Positions 52,155 through 60,344 of a DNA stretch of 64,000 bases are shown piece after piece. Made by a program: the position numbers and the translations under genes. Origin of the DNA: Methylobacterium sp. PvR107. GTDB taxonomy: Bacteria; Pseudomonadota; Alphaproteobacteria; Rhizobiales; Beijerinckiaceae. Position 1 is the first letter of the stretch; every line of letters starts with the position of its first letter. Under the pieces are notes generated by a model that made no database searches, was not told the DNA's origin, and saw nothing but the letters and a program-made list of their open reading frames with translations. The stretch lies in the NCBI RefSeq assembly GCF_017833295.1, contig NZ_JAFIBW010000001.1, forward strand, positions 5,394,001 to 5,458,000, read 5' to 3'.

Positions 52155-52185
52155 GACCCTCCGGACGCCTTTGGGCAGGGTCCGG
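52155..52185. repeat. hairpin in the cheY-ribF gap
   Basis: Between divergent cheY and ribF (296 bp) the sequence GACCCTCCGGAC and its partner AGGGTCCGG form nested inverted repeats. No FMN riboswitch core or other recognised regulatory element is seen in this gap. It may be a small intergenic palindrome or part of the ribF leader. Confidence 0.4.
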
Positions 52186-52207
52186 CCGCGTCGGGCCCCT
52201 TGCGGAC

Positions 52208-53242
52208 ATGTCAGGCGATCCCATCCGACCCTTCCCAGCACCCGACTCCACATCGATGGCCTCAGGCGACGCAACGGCCGCGCGGCCCTTCACGATCTGC
52301 CGCGCCGATGCGCCGGTGCCGCCGGCCCTGGCGGGGGCCGTGGCGGCGATCGGCAACTTCGACGGCGTCCATCTCGGTCACCGGGTGCTCGTCGAGAGCG
52401 TGCGCCAGGCGGCGGCCGAGGCCGGTCGCCCGGCGGCGGTGCTCACCTTCGAGCCGCATCCGCGAGCCTATTTTACGCCCGACGCGCCGATGTTCCGCCT
52501 TACCGGCCCCGCCGCCAAGGAGATCGTGTTCGCCCATCTCGGCCTCGACGGATTGATCATCCGCCGCTTCGACGGCGCCCTCGCGGCCACGGGGGCGCGC
52601 GCTTTCGTGCTCGATTTCCTCAAAGCATCGCTCGGCCTGTCCGGCGTGGTCGTCGGTCACGATTTCCATTTCGGCCGTGGCCGCGAGGGCACACCCGCGA
52701 TCCTGGCCGAACTCTGCCGCGAGGCCGGGATGAGTTGCCGGATCGTCGAACCCGTCGCCCTCGGTGGCGAGACCGAGCCGGTGTCGTCGAGCGCGATCCG
52801 CGTGGCGCTTGCCGCCGGCGACGTGACCCGCGCCAACGCGTTGCTCGGCTATCGCTGGTTCGTGCTCGGCCCGGTCCAGCACGGCGACAAGCGTGGCCGT
52901 CAGCTCGGCTTTCCAACCGCCAATGTCAGGCTGCCGGATTGCGGACTGGCCCACGGGATCTACGCGGTCCGGGTCCGCCTCGGGTCCGGTCGGTTCTACG
53001 ACGGCGTGGCGAGCTACGGGCGCCGCCCGACCTTCGACGACGGCGCGCCGCTCCTGGAGATCTACCTGTTCGATTTCTCCGGCGATCTCTACGGGCAGGA
53101 GATCGCCGTCGAATTCGTCGGTTACATCCGCGGCGAGGAACGGTTCGACAGCGCCGACGCCCTGGTTGCGCGGATGCACATCGATGCGTCCGCCGCCCGC
53201 GCCGTGCTGGGGCGCGATCAAACCCGGTCGATGCTGACCTGA
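52208..53242 (+). CDS. ribF: bifunctional riboflavin kinase / FMN adenylyltransferase
   Basis: A 344-residue enzyme that makes FMN then FAD from riboflavin. The N-terminal adenylyltransferase part has AAIGNFDGVHLGHRVL, TFEPHPRAYF, VVVGHDFHFGRGREG and SSSAIRVAL. The C-terminal kinase part has LGPVQHGDKRGRQLGFPTANV and GVASYGRRPTF. The start at 52208 is the first ATG; a start at 52256 is also possible. No flavin riboswitch is seen upstream. Confidence 0.95.
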   Translation: MSGDPIRPFPAPDSTSMASGDATAARPFTICRADAPVPPALAGAVAAIGNFDGVHLGHRVLVESVRQAAAEAGRPAAVLTFEPHPRAYFTPDAPMFRLTGPAAKEIVFAHLGLDGLIIRRFDGALAATGARAFVLDFLKASLGLSGVVVGHDFHFGRGREGTPAILAELCREAGMSCRIVEPVALGGETEPVSSSAIRVALAAGDVTRANALLGYRWFVLGPVQHGDKRGRQLGFPTANVRLPDCGLAHGIYAVRVRLGSGRFYDGVASYGRRPTFDDGAPLLEIYLFDFSGDLYGQEIAVEFVGYIRGEERFDSADALVARMHIDASAARAVLGRDQTRSMLT

Positions 53243-53306
53243 CTCTTCAGAAGCAGCGCGGCCGGCGCGGATCGTGTAGAAAGCGAAGGTCGATCAGGAG
53301 GCGGAT

Positions 53307-53525
53307 GTGCTGGGTCGTTACGAACGCGCGAACAATGGCGAGGCGGTCGTCGAGTACGGCGACGGCACCATGCGGGTGGTCAAGCCGGGCAGCTTCGTGC
53401 GGTGCGCGGTGACGGGGGAGCCGATCCCGCTCGACGCCCTGCGCTACTGGAGCGCGGTCCGGCAGGAGGCCTACGTCTCCCCCGATGCGATCCTGAAGCG
53501 GCTCAAGGAAACCGGCCGTCCCTGA
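53307..53525 (+). CDS. DUF2093 small protein
   Basis: A 72-residue protein of the DUF2093 family: GDGTMRVVKPGSFVRCAVTG and PIPLDALRYWSAVRQEAYVSP are characteristic. Function unknown. Translation starts at GTG 53307 with a perfect AGGAGG five bases upstream; an ATG two bases earlier is in the wrong frame. It ends four bases before the convergent lpxK stop, the usual place for this gene in Rhizobiales. Confidence 0.9.
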   Translation: MLGRYERANNGEAVVEYGDGTMRVVKPGSFVRCAVTGEPIPLDALRYWSAVRQEAYVSPDAILKRLKETGRP

Positions 53526-53528
53526 CCG

Positions 53529-54512
53529 TCACGGCGCGCCCGCGAGAGCGCCCAAAACCTGCCGACGCACGGCCTCTCCGTCGTCGAAGGCGAGGCGCAC
53601 GCGCAGCACGCGCACCCCGGCCGCGAAGTCGGGCGGCAGCCGTGCGGCGTCCTTCTCGGTCGTGATGAGATCGGCTCCGAGCCGCTGCGCCTCGGCCGCC
53701 AGGGTGGCCAGGTCTCCGCGCCGGTAGGGATGGTGATCGGGAAACGGGCGCGTCGCCGCGATCACAGCCCCCGCGTCGGCGAGCGTCGCGAAGAACTTGT
53801 CCGGTCGGCCGATCCCCGCGAAGGCGAGGCAGCGCCGGCCCGCCAGATCGTCCGTTTCCCGGACAAGGCGCGCCCGGTGGACCGGCAGACCCCGGCCCTC
53901 GGCCGCGCGAGCGACTGCCTCGCCCGGCGCCCCGTCGCCGATCAGGATCAGCCCGGCGACGTGTCGCCATTGGCGGTCGAGCGGCGCCCGCAGCGGGCCG
54001 GCGGGAACCGGCAGACCGTTGCCGAGGCCGGCGGGACCGTCGATCACGGCAAACCCGAGATCCTTCGCGAGGGCCGGGTTCTGCAGCCCGTCATCCATCA
54101 CGATGGTGTCGGCACCGAGCGACCGGCACAGGGCGGCTCCGGCCGGCCGATCCCGGGAGACCACCGTCACGGCCCGGCGGGCCAGGAGCAGCGGCTCGTC
54201 GCCGACCGCGACCGCATCGTGCCGGTCGAGATCGACCTGCACCGGGCCTGCCGTTCGGCCGCCATAGCCGCGGGATAGAAAGGCGGGCCTGCGGCCGAGC
54301 GCGGCGAGGAGGGCGGCCAGGGCCAGGGCAGCCGGCGTCTTGCCGGCGCCGCCAAGGGTGAAGTTCCCCAGGCACAGGACCGGGCAGCCGGCCCGTGCGC
54401 CGGGCCGATCCATGCGCCGGGCTACGAGCGCCCCGTAGGCAGCTCCCAGCGGCGCGAGGCAGCGGGCGGCCGGATGGTCCGGCCCTGCCGCCCAGAAGGC
54501 CGGAGGCCGCAT
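53529..54512 (-). CDS. lpxK: tetraacyldisaccharide 4'-kinase LpxK
   Basis: A 327-residue inner-membrane-associated kinase that phosphorylates the 4' position of the lipid A precursor. The P-loop region VLCLGNFTLGGAGKTPAALA is modified as usual for LpxK. FLSRGYGG, DTIVMDDGLQNP and LITTEKDAARLP are family markers. Its ATG overlaps the waaA stop (ATGA), so translation is coupled within the waaA-lpxK operon. Confidence 0.95.
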   Translation of the reverse strand: MRPPAFWAAGPDHPAARCLAPLGAAYGALVARRMDRPGARAGCPVLCLGNFTLGGAGKTPAALALAALLAALGRRPAFLSRGYGGRTAGPVQVDLDRHDAVAVGDEPLLLARRAVTVVSRDRPAGAALCRSLGADTIVMDDGLQNPALAKDLGFAVIDGPAGLGNGLPVPAGPLRAPLDRQWRHVAGLILIGDGAPGEAVARAAEGRGLPVHRARLVRETDDLAGRRCLAFAGIGRPDKFFATLADAGAVIAATRPFPDHHPYRRGDLATLAAEAQRLGADLITTEKDAARLPPDFAAGVRVLRVRLAFDDGEAVRRQVLGALAGAP

Positions 54513-55843
54513 CAGACCCGCGCGAGCGGGCGCACGGGACCGCCTCGGTCGAGACGCTGAAGCTTCATCTGCGCGACGAACGGATCGAGCACCGCGAGCG
54601 TGCGCGCGACCGCGCCCTCGAAGGGCTGCAGGGCGCTCTGCCCGGCCTGCATCATGCCGGCGAAGCGTCCCGGATCGCTCAGGAGTTCGCCGGCGACCGT
54701 TGCCAGCTCGACGCCGTCGCGCACCGGCAGGGCGCCGCCCGCGCGGTCGAGGGCGCTGTAGATCACCGAGAAGTTCTCGGTATGCGGGCCGTGCAGGACG
54801 ACGGTGTCCAGACGCACCGGCTCGATAGGGTTCTGGCCGCCCCGCGACACCAGGGAGCCGCCGAGGAACACCAGAGCGGTGAGACGGTAGAACAGGCCGA
54901 GTTCGCCGATCGTGTCGGCGACATAGACCTCCACGGACGGGTGCGGCCGTCCCCCGGCGGAGCGCCGGGCGCTGCGCAGGCCGAGGGCGTCCGCGCACGC
55001 GACCACCTCGCCGCCCCGGGCCGGATGCCGCGGGGCGATGATGGTCAGGAGTTGCGGGAACCGGGCCTTCAGCACCGCGTGCGCATAGGCGACCATCGCC
55101 TCCTCGCCGGGATGCGTACTCGCCGCCACCCAGACCGGCCGGCCGGCGAGCATGGCGCCGAGATAGGCGAGCTGTTGCGGGTCGGCCGGCGGCACCGGCG
55201 CGTCGAACTTCAGGTTCCCCGCGATGCTCACCCGCGGCGCACCGAGCTTGGCGAAGCGCTCGCCATCCTCCTGCGTCTGGGCCAGGCAGATCGCGATCCG
55301 CGACAGAAGCGCCTTTGCGGTGCGGGGGCAGCGTTCCCAGCCATGGAAGGAGCGCTCCGACATGCGCCCATTGACCAGGATCAGCGGGATCTCGCGCTCA
55401 TCCAGGGCGAGAATCGTGTTGGGCCAGATCTCCGACTCGGCGATCACCGCCAGGTCCGGCTGCCAATGGTCGAGGAAGCGCGCCATCCAGCGCGGGGCGT
55501 CGAGGGGCATGTATTGGTGCACCGCGCCGGACGGAAGACGGGAGCCGATCAAGTCGGCGGCCGCACGCGTGCCCGTGGTCACCAGCACGGAGAAGCCGCG
55601 GGCAATCATGCCCTCGACGAGGCCGATCAGCGACAGCGCCTCGCCGACACTGGCCCCGTGCATCCAGGCCAGCGGCCCGACCGGGCGCGCCCGGCCCGGC
55701 AGACCGCGCCGCTCGGGCAGGCGCAGCGGGTCCTCCTTGCCGCGCTGCGCCCGCCACGCAAGAAGCCCGGTCAGCGCCGGCTCGCCGATCCGCAGGCCCG
55801 CCCGGTAGGCCTGGAGCGGCAGGGTCACCGAGGGGCGCCTCAC
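54512..55843 (-). CDS. waaA: 3-deoxy-D-manno-octulosonic acid transferase
   Basis: A 443-residue Kdo transferase that adds Kdo residues to lipid A. Seen: the N-terminal PLAWMHGASVGEALSLIGLV (acceptor-side Glu), DLAVIAESEIWPN, LVNGRMSERSF, and the CMP-Kdo-binding part with FLGGSLVSRGGQNPIEP and HGPHTENF. The GTG at 55843 overlaps the stop of the upstream acyltransferase gene (GTGA). It is the middle gene of the DUF374-waaA-lpxK unit. Confidence 0.95.
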   Translation of the reverse strand: MRRPSVTLPLQAYRAGLRIGEPALTGLLAWRAQRGKEDPLRLPERRGLPGRARPVGPLAWMHGASVGEALSLIGLVEGMIARGFSVLVTTGTRAAADLIGSRLPSGAVHQYMPLDAPRWMARFLDHWQPDLAVIAESEIWPNTILALDEREIPLILVNGRMSERSFHGWERCPRTAKALLSRIAICLAQTQEDGERFAKLGAPRVSIAGNLKFDAPVPPADPQQLAYLGAMLAGRPVWVAASTHPGEEAMVAYAHAVLKARFPQLLTIIAPRHPARGGEVVACADALGLRSARRSAGGRPHPSVEVYVADTIGELGLFYRLTALVFLGGSLVSRGGQNPIEPVRLDTVVLHGPHTENFSVIYSALDRAGGALPVRDGVELATVAGELLSDPGRFAGMMQAGQSALQPFEGAVARTLAVLDPFVAQMKLQRLDRGGPVRPLARV

Positions 55844-56625
55844 GCGACGTCTCCCACCGGAGCCGGCTCGGCGGTCGGGGCCGGATCCCGGTAGAGCGCC
55901 GCGCGGTCGGCGCGCCCGACCAGCGCGTAGGCGCGCGCATGCACGCGGTTCATCTCGGCCTCGACGAAGCGCCGCAGCGTCTCGAAGGCGTCGCCCTCGC
56001 TGTCGCGCGGCACGTAGATGGGATCGCCGAGCACGATCGCGCCGCGCCCGAACGGCAGGCCGAGACAGGCACGGTCCCAGGATCCGAATCGCAGGTGCCG
56101 GCTCGTGACCACGGCGGCCGGGACAATGGGACGCCCGGAAAGGCGTGCCAGCGTCAGGATCCCGGCGTCGCAGCGACGCGAGATCTTCGGCACGTCCGCG
56201 CTGAAGGCGACCGACTCCCCCGCCTTCAGGGCCCGGAGCATGCCCCGCAATCCTTCGGCCCCACCTTTGGCGCGCAGGTCCGTCGCCCGGCTCCGGCCCC
56301 GGGCGCCGGAGGCCCGCATCACCCGCACGCCGAGGTGCTCTAACGCGATGGTGTTGATGTTGCCGTCCGGATTCTTCGAGATGATCGTGGCCACCCGGTC
56401 TTTCGGCCGGCTCATGAACGGCATCATGATGTGCTGCCCGTGCCACATCCCGGCGATGAGTGGGATGTGTGCGTCCATCCACGCATCCACGCCTCCCGGA
56501 GGCGCATGTCCGGCATGGATCTCGAAGCGGTTCGTCCGCCGCACCAGCTTGAGATAGGAGGCCGCGAGGCGCCCGAGAACGCGCTGCGCGAAGGGATGTC
56601 GGATGAAACGCTTGCCGAGGCTCAT
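55840..56625 (-). CDS. DUF374 lysophospholipid acyltransferase-like protein
   Basis: A 261-residue protein of the DUF374 branch of the acyltransferase superfamily. The acyltransferase-like part has GMWHGQHIMMPFM (the family's HxxxxD-type region is modified), IISKNPDGN, GARGRSRATDLRAKGGAEGLRGM and SADVPKISRRCDAGIL. In Rhizobiales it is found before waaA and lpxK and probably acts on lipid A, perhaps on an unusual acyl chain. The ATG at 56625 is used; the open frame goes on without support. Confidence 0.85.
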   Translation of the reverse strand: MSLGKRFIRHPFAQRVLGRLAASYLKLVRRTNRFEIHAGHAPPGGVDAWMDAHIPLIAGMWHGQHIMMPFMSRPKDRVATIISKNPDGNINTIALEHLGVRVMRASGARGRSRATDLRAKGGAEGLRGMLRALKAGESVAFSADVPKISRRCDAGILTLARLSGRPIVPAAVVTSRHLRFGSWDRACLGLPFGRGAIVLGDPIYVPRDSEGDAFETLRRFVEAEMNRVHARAYALVGRADRAALYRDPAPTAEPAPVGDVA

Positions 56626-56823
56626 GTCACGCCTGGGACGACCGGAAAGCCGCCGCCCGATCGGGTCCGGATCGAAATTGTCCGCGCATGGTCTAGCCTC
56701 CGCGCCGAAGCCGAGACAACCGGCCTTCTCCACAACCAGAGGTATGTGATCGGCCTGCTCCGTCGGACGTTCCGGGACCGCGCATGCTCCCGTCGCACGG
56801 CAAAAACACGGCGCAGCGACTTG

Positions 56824-56863
56824 TTTAGAGATATTCCAAACTATAGATTGGAATTCATCTAAA
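56824..56863 (+). promoter_or_regulatory. two adjacent Irr-type iron control elements (ICE)
   Basis: TTTAGAG-ATA-TTCCAAA (56824-56840) and, on the other strand, TTTAGAT-GAA-TTCCAAT (56847-56863) each match the rhizobial ICE consensus TTTAGAA-N3-TTCTAAA at 12 and 11 of 14 positions. They cover a TTGTTT / TATAGA promoter-like pair and lie 15-54 bases before the start of the iron transporter gene. They fit repression by Irr under low iron. Confidence 0.65.
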
Positions 56864-56877
56864 CAGGGATTCGACGC

Positions 56878-57414
56878 ATGGCAGCCGTTCTCGAGAGCAC
56901 CAGTCGCACCGCCGCCGAGGCCCATCGCAGCTTCGTCCTGCGCTATGTCCAGCCTGGCCTGGCCGGCTTGATCGACGGCTCCGTGTCGACCCTGGCGCCG
57001 ATCTTCGCGGCGGCCTTCGCCACGGGTCACAATGGCGCGACCTTCCTAGTCGGCCTGGCAGCCTCGGTGGGCGCTGGAATCAGCATGGGGTTCACGGAAG
57101 CCCTGTCGGACGACGGCAGCGTCACCGGGCGGGGCGACCCGCTGATGCGCGGTCTCGTCTGCGGGGTCATGACGACACTCGGCGGCCTCGGCCACACCTT
57201 GCCCTACGCGATCCCCGACACGCTTCCCGCGGGCTGGCCGAACCCGTTTCTCCTCGCCACGACGCTCGCCGTGCTGGTGGTGGCCGTCGAGTTGATCGTC
57301 ATCGCGGCGATCCGCACGCGCTTCATGGCGACGCCGTTCTGGCGGGCCGCGATGCAGGTGATGCTTGGCGGCGCGCTGGTGCTGGCCGCCGGGATCCTCA
57401 TCGGGAGCGCTTGA
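56878..57414 (+). CDS. VIT1/CCC1-type iron transporter, stand-alone
   Basis: A 178-residue membrane protein with about five hydrophobic segments. The opening [20 protein letters not shown] and [22 protein letters not shown] match the membrane half of the VIT1/MbfA iron exporter family. MbfA proteins of Rhizobiales carry a ferritin-like domain before this; here it is absent, so the gene is a short version. Two Irr-like boxes immediately upstream support a role in iron handling, probably export or storage. An AGGGA site precedes the ATG. Confidence 0.85.
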   Translation: MAAVLESTSRTAAEAHRSFVLRYVQPGLAGLIDGSVSTLAPIFAAAFATGHNGATFLVGLAASVGAGISMGFTEALSDDGSVTGRGDPLMRGLVCGVMTTLGGLGHTLPYAIPDTLPAGWPNPFLLATTLAVLVVAVELIVIAAIRTRFMATPFWRAAMQVMLGGALVLAAGILIGSA

Positions 57415-57478
57415 CGACGGGCCCCGCGCCCGCGATGCGGAGCGCGTCCCGTAGCCGTCTCGAGGGTGACCTCCGGCG

Positions 57479-58387
57479 TTGACCTTCCGCCTTGCCCATC
57501 TCAGCGACCCGCATGTCGGCCCCCTCGGTCGCGTGCGCCTGCATCAGCTCATCGGCAAGCGCGCCACTGGCTACGCCAACTGGCGGCGCGGTCGCTCGCG
57601 CAGCCACGACATGACCATCCTGGAGGCCTTGGTTGCCGACCTGAAAGGCCAAGGGGCGGGGCACGTCGCCTGCACGGGCGACCTGTGCAACATCGGCCTG
57701 CCGAGCGAGTGGGAGACGGCGCGGACCTTCCTCGAAGCCCTGGGCCCTCCCGAAACGGTGAGCTTCGTCCCGGGCAACCACGACGCCTATGTCCGCGGCT
57801 CCCTGGAGGGGCTGCTCGCCGCCTGTGGCCGCTACACCGGCGACGACACCGGGTCTTCGGGACGGTTCCCCTATCTTCGGCGACGCGGACCGCTCGCCCT
57901 CGTCGGGCTCTCCAGCGCGATCCCGACCAAGCCCTTCGTGGCCACCGGACGGCTCGGCGCACCGCAACTCGCCGCGGCCGAGGTGCTGCTGCGGGCGCTG
58001 GCCACGGAGCCGGGCCACCCGTTCCGCGTCGTGATGATCCATCACCCGCCGCAACCGGGGGGGGCCTCGCCGGGGCGTGAGCTGAAGGACGCGGCCGCCT
58101 TCACGGCGATGATCGGGCGAGCGGGCGCGGACCTGATCCTGCACGGCCATAACCACGTCACCAGCAGCGCGATCATCCCGGGTCCGGACGGACGTGGCGT
58201 GCCGGTCGTCGGTGCGCCTTCGGCCTCGGCCCGCCCGGACGGGCACGGGGCGATCGCCTCGCGACGGGCCTCCTACCTGCTGTACGAGATCGCTCCCATC
58301 GGAAACGGCTACGCGGTCAGCGCCCGGCGACGGGGCCTCGATGCGGCGGGGGCGATGGGCGACCTCGGGCCTATCGACCTCGCTTGA
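57479..58387 (+). CDS. calcineurin-type metallophosphoesterase
   Basis: A 302-residue phosphoesterase with the full metal-binding set: HLSDPHVG, CTGDLCNIG, VPGNHDAY, MIHHPPQ and LHGHNHV. Homologues hydrolyse cyclic nucleotides or phospholipid-like substrates; the actual one is unknown. The start TTG at 57479 is the first in-frame start after a stop at 57467, and the protein begins with the conserved strand. It is 65 bp downstream of the iron transporter on the same strand. Confidence 0.88.
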   Translation: MTFRLAHLSDPHVGPLGRVRLHQLIGKRATGYANWRRGRSRSHDMTILEALVADLKGQGAGHVACTGDLCNIGLPSEWETARTFLEALGPPETVSFVPGNHDAYVRGSLEGLLAACGRYTGDDTGSSGRFPYLRRRGPLALVGLSSAIPTKPFVATGRLGAPQLAAAEVLLRALATEPGHPFRVVMIHHPPQPGGASPGRELKDAAAFTAMIGRAGADLILHGHNHVTSSAIIPGPDGRGVPVVGAPSASARPDGHGAIASRRASYLLYEIAPIGNGYAVSARRRGLDAAGAMGDLGPIDLA

Positions 58388-58459
58388 GCCGATCGGCCGG
58401 CACGGCCCCCTTCTTCGGTCGCGCCGGCCTGACAATCGTCGATGGTCATCCTTGCGCGA

Positions 58460-58621
58460 TCAGACGCCGACCGCCGCGAGATCGGCGCGCTGTTGCCGGC
58501 TGAGACTCGCTTCGTAGCGCTCGGCCTGAAGACGTGTCAGACCGCAGATCAGAGCGAGTGTGCCGCGATACACGGTGTAAGTGCCGTCATGTGTCGGCTT
58601 AACACGAATCACCTCTGCCAT
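58460..58621 (-). CDS. 53-residue hypothetical protein
   Basis: A short frame on the minus strand in the 541-bp gap between the metallophosphoesterase and amidase genes. The peptide has a believable fold pattern: VIRVKPTHDGTYTVYRG (beta strands) then LTRLQAERYEASLSRQQ (helix). An AGG six bases before the ATG could be a ribosome site. I know no homologue for sure. The rest of the gap, 58622-58928, holds only a weak hairpin (58822-58841). Confidence 0.55.
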   Translation of the reverse strand: MAEVIRVKPTHDGTYTVYRGTLALICGLTRLQAERYEASLSRQQRADLAAVGV

Positions 58622-58821
58622 GGAAGCCTGCCTTTTCTAGAGGTTGCCTGCTTTCGTCTGAGGAGATCGTCCTTTTTGCTGGATTGGCGGGTCGAACGCG
58701 CGAACAATGACGAGGTTAGCCGTCGTTTACGGGCTGGCAAGGGCTCAATCCGGACGAATGCTTAAGTAATTCTGCTGCAGTGCGGCAAACCCTTGCGGCC
58801 CCTGACGATCCCCGGCTGCAT

Positions 58822-58841
58822 AAAAAAGCGGCCGTCCGCTT
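58822..58841 (-). terminator. weak terminator-like hairpin
   Basis: On the minus strand AAGCGG / CCGCTT around a 4-base loop is followed by TTTTTTATG. It would stop a leftward transcript from the amidase promoter area. No gene feeding it is apparent, so it might insulate the small gene at 58460-58621. Confidence 0.4.
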
Positions 58842-58928
58842 GCATATTGAATTAGGTTCTTCGAGCGCCCGAGGCGCCGCGAATCGCAGGATGGATCGGC
58901 CCGTCCGGGCCAAGCGAAAGGAAACCCC

Positions 58929-60323
58929 ATGCAGCTCTGGCGTCTGACGGCGACCGATCTCGCGGCCCTGATCCGCGCCGGTCAGGTCTCGGCCCGGGAA
59001 GTCGCGCAGGATGCCCTCGCGCGGCTCGACGCGGTCAACGGTCGGATCAACGCCGTGGTCGAGCACCGTCCCGACGACGTGCTGAGGCAAGCGGATGCGG
59101 TCGACGCGGCGCGGGCGCGCGGTGAGGAATCAGGACCGCTCGCGGGCGTGCCGGTGACCGTCAAGGTGAATGTCGATCAGCGCGGCTTCGCGACGACGAA
59201 CGGGCTGCGCCTTCAGCAGGACTTGGTCGCCACGGACGACAACCCAGTGGTGGCCAATCTCCGGCGTTCCGGCGCGGTGCTGCTCGGGCGGACCAACACG
59301 CCGGCCTTCTCGTTGCGCTGGTTCACCACCAACCAATTGCACGGCGAGACCCGGAACCCGCGCGACCCGGCGCTGACGCCCGGGGGCTCATCGGGCGGGG
59401 CGGGGGCCGCGGTCGCGGCCGGTATTGGTGCGATCGCCCACGGCACCGACATCGCCGGCTCGGTGCGCTATCCTGCCTATGCCTGCGGGGTCCATGGCCT
59501 TCGGCCGAGCCTCGGCCGCATTCCGGCCTGGAACCCGTCCTCGCCCGAGCGCGGGATCGGGCCGCAGCTCATGGCCGTTTCGGGACCGCTCGCCCGCAGC
59601 ATCGCGGATATCCGCCTCGGCCTGGAGGTCATGGCGGCTCCCGATCCGCGCGACCCCTGGTGGGTGCCCGCGCCCCTCGTGGGTCCGGAATGCCCGCGGC
59701 GGGCCACACTCTGCGTCCGGCCGGGCGGTCTCGTCGTCGTCCCAGAGGTCGAGGCAGCGCTGCGGGGCGCCGCGCGTCGCCTCACCGAGGCCGGCTGGAC
59801 GGTCACGGAGATCGCCGACACGCCGCCGATCCGCGAGGCGAGCGAGGTCCAGCTCCAGCTCTGGCTGGGCGACGGCTACGCGGCCGTCCGCGCCGCCGCG
59901 GAGCGCGAGGGCGACCCGGCGGCGATCGGCCTTCTGGAGAGCTTCCGGACGCGGGCGGAGGCGATGACGCCCGACGCGATCGCCCGGTCTCTTACCCGGC
60001 GCGCGACCCTCGCCCGGGACTGGTCCCTGTTCCTCGCCGAGAACCCGGTGCTGCTGGTGCCGGTCTCCGGCGAGCTGCCGTTCCCGGATGGGCTCGACCG
60101 CACCGGCGATGCCGGCATCGCTCGAGCCTTCGAAGCGAACCTGCTGCAGGTCGGCCTGGCGCCGCTCGGCATCCCGGCGCTCACCGTCACCACGGGGCTC
60201 GTCGGGCGCACACCCGTGGGCGTGCAGCTCGTCGCCGCGCGCTACCGGGAGGATTTGTGCCTCGCGGCAGGCGCGGCGATCGAGGCCGGCGGGGTGCCGG
60301 ACATGCCGGTGGATCCCGCCTGA
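58929..60323 (+). CDS. amidase signature enzyme
   Basis: A 464-residue amidase-signature hydrolase. The Ser-cisSer-Lys triad is clear: VPVTVKVNVD (Lys), TPGGSSGGAGAAVAAG (cis-Ser) and HGTDIAGSVRYPA (nucleophile Ser). Such enzymes split amides or amino-acid amides; substrate unknown. The ATG at 58929 follows an AAGGAAA ribosome site. It converges on a cluster of three further hydrolases, which suggests use of amide or peptide compounds. Confidence 0.92.
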   Translation: MQLWRLTATDLAALIRAGQVSAREVAQDALARLDAVNGRINAVVEHRPDDVLRQADAVDAARARGEESGPLAGVPVTVKVNVDQRGFATTNGLRLQQDLVATDDNPVVANLRRSGAVLLGRTNTPAFSLRWFTTNQLHGETRNPRDPALTPGGSSGGAGAAVAAGIGAIAHGTDIAGSVRYPAYACGVHGLRPSLGRIPAWNPSSPERGIGPQLMAVSGPLARSIADIRLGLEVMAAPDPRDPWWVPAPLVGPECPRRATLCVRPGGLVVVPEVEAALRGAARRLTEAGWTVTEIADTPPIREASEVQLQLWLGDGYAAVRAAAEREGDPAAIGLLESFRTRAEAMTPDAIARSLTRRATLARDWSLFLAENPVLLVPVSGELPFPDGLDRTGDAGIARAFEANLLQVGLAPLGIPALTVTTGLVGRTPVGVQLVAARYREDLCLAAGAAIEAGGVPDMPVDPA

Positions 60324-60344
60324 CGGAAGCGGGCCGCAGCGGGC

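Noticed and set aside
51912..52207. FMN riboswitch before ribF
   Set aside because: I looked for the conserved AGGGGCG / GGTGAAATTCC-type FMN core and did not find it; only a nested hairpin is present.
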